DNA from: Bryobacterales bacterium
GTDB lineage: Bacteria > Acidobacteriota > Terriglobia > Bryobacterales > Bryobacteraceae
Assembly: GCA_025456495.1 (NCBI GenBank)
Contig: JALOKO010000129.1
Span: 1 to 8,585, forward strand
Length of the DNA: 8,585 nt
Direction: 5' to 3'
Shown: positions 6,804 to 8,585 of the stretch, piece by piece
Layout of the letters: each line of letters starts with the position of its first letter
Position numbering within the stretch: position 1 is the first letter of the stretch
Program-made: the position numbers and the translations under genes
Notes under the pieces: generated by a model
The model's database searches: none
What the model was told of the DNA's origin: nothing
Seen by the model: the letters and a program-made list of their open reading frames with translations, nothing else

Positions 6804-8585
6804 ATGAAGAACCCATGGGCCGGAATTGCCACCGGCTTGGCAACACAATCCGCGATGCAACCACTTTCGACTGCCAAAGGTGCATCGGGAGGCTTTCGTT
6901 TGTCTGACCCGGCAGAAACCGCGCTGATTCTTGGGTTTAACCGCCAACTGGAATGCGATCTGTTCCAAGGATCGAACGTGGCGGAGATGGGCCTTACTGA
7001 GGTTTCGGCAGCCAACAAGCCGCTGCTGCGCCTGTTTGCTCGCGCCTACAACGTACACGTGCTGCTGCAAGCAGCGCAGGACGGTCTACGCGGGCGCACC
7101 ACCGGACTAGAGTTGCAGGCGGAGGGTGGTTCGTGGGAAGTTCGTGTCCAACCCAGATTTCAACCTGGGGGGACTGCCCCGGATGGCTTGGTGCTGGTAT
7201 TGCGCGACGCGCGTTCCCGGCGCGACGTACTGGAATCCCTGGCGCAAACGAGTGAGCGTTATCGACTGGCTGCGGAGTGCGGGCGCGTGGGCGTCTGGGA
7301 ATGGCGCTTCCGCTCTGGCGAGGTTATCCTGGACCCCGTGCTGTTGAGCATCCTTGGGCTGCCCGAAGGCTACGCCGTCGGTGGCGACGAGGTGTGCAAG
7401 TCTCTGCTATCTCAAGAGGATGGCGAGTATCTGCGGCACTCCCTGGCAGACTTGGCGCAAGGGCGTAGCGACAAGATGGAGATTGATGTCAGGGCACGCT
7501 GCGCACGGGGCGAAACGCGCATTCTGCGCGTGAGCGCTACGGTGAACCGCGCCGCGTCTCTGGAGACGGAAAACATCGTCGGAGTGGCTCTGGACATCAC
7601 CGCGTTGCGGGAAGCCGAGTATCGTAGCCGCCAGAATGAGGCGCGGCTGCGCGAGCTGTTCGAGAATGCCACCGACATGATGTACAGCACCGACATCGAG
7701 GGCAATCTGCGGACAGCGAACAAGGCCTTCCAGGCGGTGACTGGCTACTCTCGCGAAGAACTGCAGCACATGAACCTGCGCGATCTGGTATTCCCGGAGG
7801 ATCGCGAGGCGATTGAGCGGATCTTGCTGTCTCGTCTGGGCGGGGATAACCGGCTGATCGATGAGATTACCATCCGCCACCGGGATGGACGGCGCATCTA
7901 CCTGGAGACCTCCAATCGGCTGGTGTTTGAGGACGGGAAGCCAACCGCTATCCAGGGCATCGGGCGCAATGTCACTGAGCGGAAGTTGTTGGAGGCGCAG
8001 TTGCGCCAAGCGCAGAAGATGGAAGCGGTGGGCACCCTGGCCGGGGGTATCGCCCACGATTTCAACAATCTACTCACCGGTATTTTGGGATTTGCCGACT
8101 TGCTGAAGAGCCGTCCCCAGGACGCGGAGAAGACCGTCGAAGCTGCTGAGATCATTCAGAAGGCCGCGGAACGGGCAACCCGCCTTACCAGCCAACTCAT
8201 CGGATTCGCGCGGCAGGGGAAGACACAAAATGCTCGTGTCAGCATTCATGGACTGGTGGAGGAACTGGTTGACTTCCTCAGCCATGCCCTTCCTCGCGGC
8301 ATCCAGATAGATTTCGACCCGGGCGAGGAGGGTCTTTGCGTTTTGGGAGACCAGAACCAACTGCACCAAGCCCTCTTGAACCTGGCGTTGAACGCCCGCG
8401 ACGCGATGGCCGGTAGCGGGCAGTTGGTGTTCCGCACTGAGCGCGTTGGACGGGAGCTTGTGCAGGGCGCGGACCCCCTGCTGAGCGCGGGTAACGACTG
8501 GGTGTGCATCTCAGTTACCGATACCGGTGAGGGAATCCCCGCTGAGAACCTACCTCGGATCTACGAACCCTTTTTCACCACCAAG
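6804..8585 (+). CDS. Multi-PAS sensor histidine kinase, 3' end outside window
   Basis: The frame is open from the ATG at 6804 to the last base (594 codons, no stop), so the gene continues beyond the right edge. The product looks soluble, with no signal peptide or membrane segment, and would sense a cytoplasmic or redox/ligand cue and autophosphorylate. Residues about 33-140 resemble a degenerate PAS-like module. A PAS domain follows at about 150-272 (SERYRLAAE start, GVWEWRF), then a clearer PAS at about 279-396 (LFENATDMMYSTD, VTGYSREEL) ending in NVTERK. The HisKA H-box GGIAHDFNNLL contains the phospho-acceptor H418. The ATPase domain shows an N-box with N526 and N530, a G1 box DTGEGIP (573-579) and an F-box EPFFTTK (588-594). 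The G2 box and any C-terminal receiver domain are out of view. The start has only a weak GGGA (6787-6790) upstream, but no other ATG, GTG or TTG occurs back to the in-frame stop at 6714. No cognate regulator is visible. Confidence 0.93.
   Translation, partial: MKNPWAGIATGLATQSAMQPLSTAKGASGGFRLSDPAETALILGFNRQLECDLFQGSNVAEMGLTEVSAANKPLLRLFARAYNVHVLLQAAQDGLRGRTTGLELQAEGGSWEVRVQPRFQPGGTAPDGLVLVLRDARSRRDVLESLAQTSERYRLAAECGRVGVWEWRFRSGEVILDPVLLSILGLPEGYAVGGDEVCKSLLSQEDGEYLRHSLADLAQGRSDKMEIDVRARCARGETRILRVSATVNRAASLETENIVGVALDITALREAEYRSRQNEARLRELFENATDMMYSTDIEGNLRTANKAFQAVTGYSREELQHMNLRDLVFPEDREAIERILLSRLGGDNRLIDEITIRHRDGRRIYLETSNRLVFEDGKPTAIQGIGRNVTERKLLEAQLRQAQKMEAVGTLAGGIAHDFNNLLTGILGFADLLKSRPQDAEKTVEAAEIIQKAAERATRLTSQLIGFARQGKTQNARVSIHGLVEELVDFLSHALPRGIQIDFDPGEEGLCVLGDQNQLHQALLNLALNARDAMAGSGQLVFRTERVGRELVQGADPLLSAGNDWVCISVTDTGEGIPAENLPRIYEPFFTTK

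Noticed and set aside
7407..8057. Open frame of 216 codons on the - strand
   Set aside because: It lies opposite the PAS and HisKA region of the histidine kinase, whose sense frame shows clear conserved motifs.
1..8585. CRISPR array, insertion sequence, rRNA or prophage signals
   Set aside because: No regularly spaced direct repeats, transposase or integrase motifs or rRNA sequence were seen. Nearly all the window is accounted for by five conserved genes in one orientation.

Overview
The window is ordinary bacterial chromosome of high GC content (roughly 60% by eye). It holds five genes, all on the + strand, and the genes at both edges are cut. Three things suggest a soil-type Acidobacteriota of the Bryobacterales/Solibacter kind: a Tat-exported Gfo/Idh/MocA dehydrogenase, a ClpC-type unfoldase in what looks like a Gram-negative genome (a LolD-like ATPase is present), and a multi-PAS histidine kinase. 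This placement is an inference from gene content, not a phylogenetic result.

Layout. Positions 1-1976 hold the 3' three quarters of leuS (leucyl-tRNA synthetase). After 23 nt comes a complete Tat-signal Gfo/Idh/MocA oxidoreductase (2000-3307). A 115-nt gap with a small stem-loop leads to a LolD-like ABC-transporter ATPase (3423-4109). After 47 nt, which hold a GC-rich hairpin and a strong Shine-Dalgarno, comes a complete clpC (4157-6628). A 175-nt gap with three consecutive stem-loops separates clpC from a PAS-PAS-PAS-HisKA-HATPase sensor kinase (6804 to the right edge). The kinase frame stays open to the last base.

How the genes relate. leuS and the oxidoreductase are close enough to be cotranscribed but have no obvious functional link. 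The LolD-like ATPase and clpC are also close enough to share a transcript. LolD works in lipoprotein release from the inner membrane and ClpC in protein quality control, so the pair could be an envelope/proteostasis unit or simply adjacent housekeeping genes. The LolC/E-type permease partner is not in the window. The kinase probably starts a separate unit, because the preceding gap holds hairpins and a weak promoter candidate.

No mobile element, CRISPR array, tRNA or rRNA was found. I saw no convincing undescribed system. The best candidates for a second look are the structured clpC-kinase gap, with a possible mutually exclusive pairing, and the hairpin directly in front of the clpC ribosome binding site.
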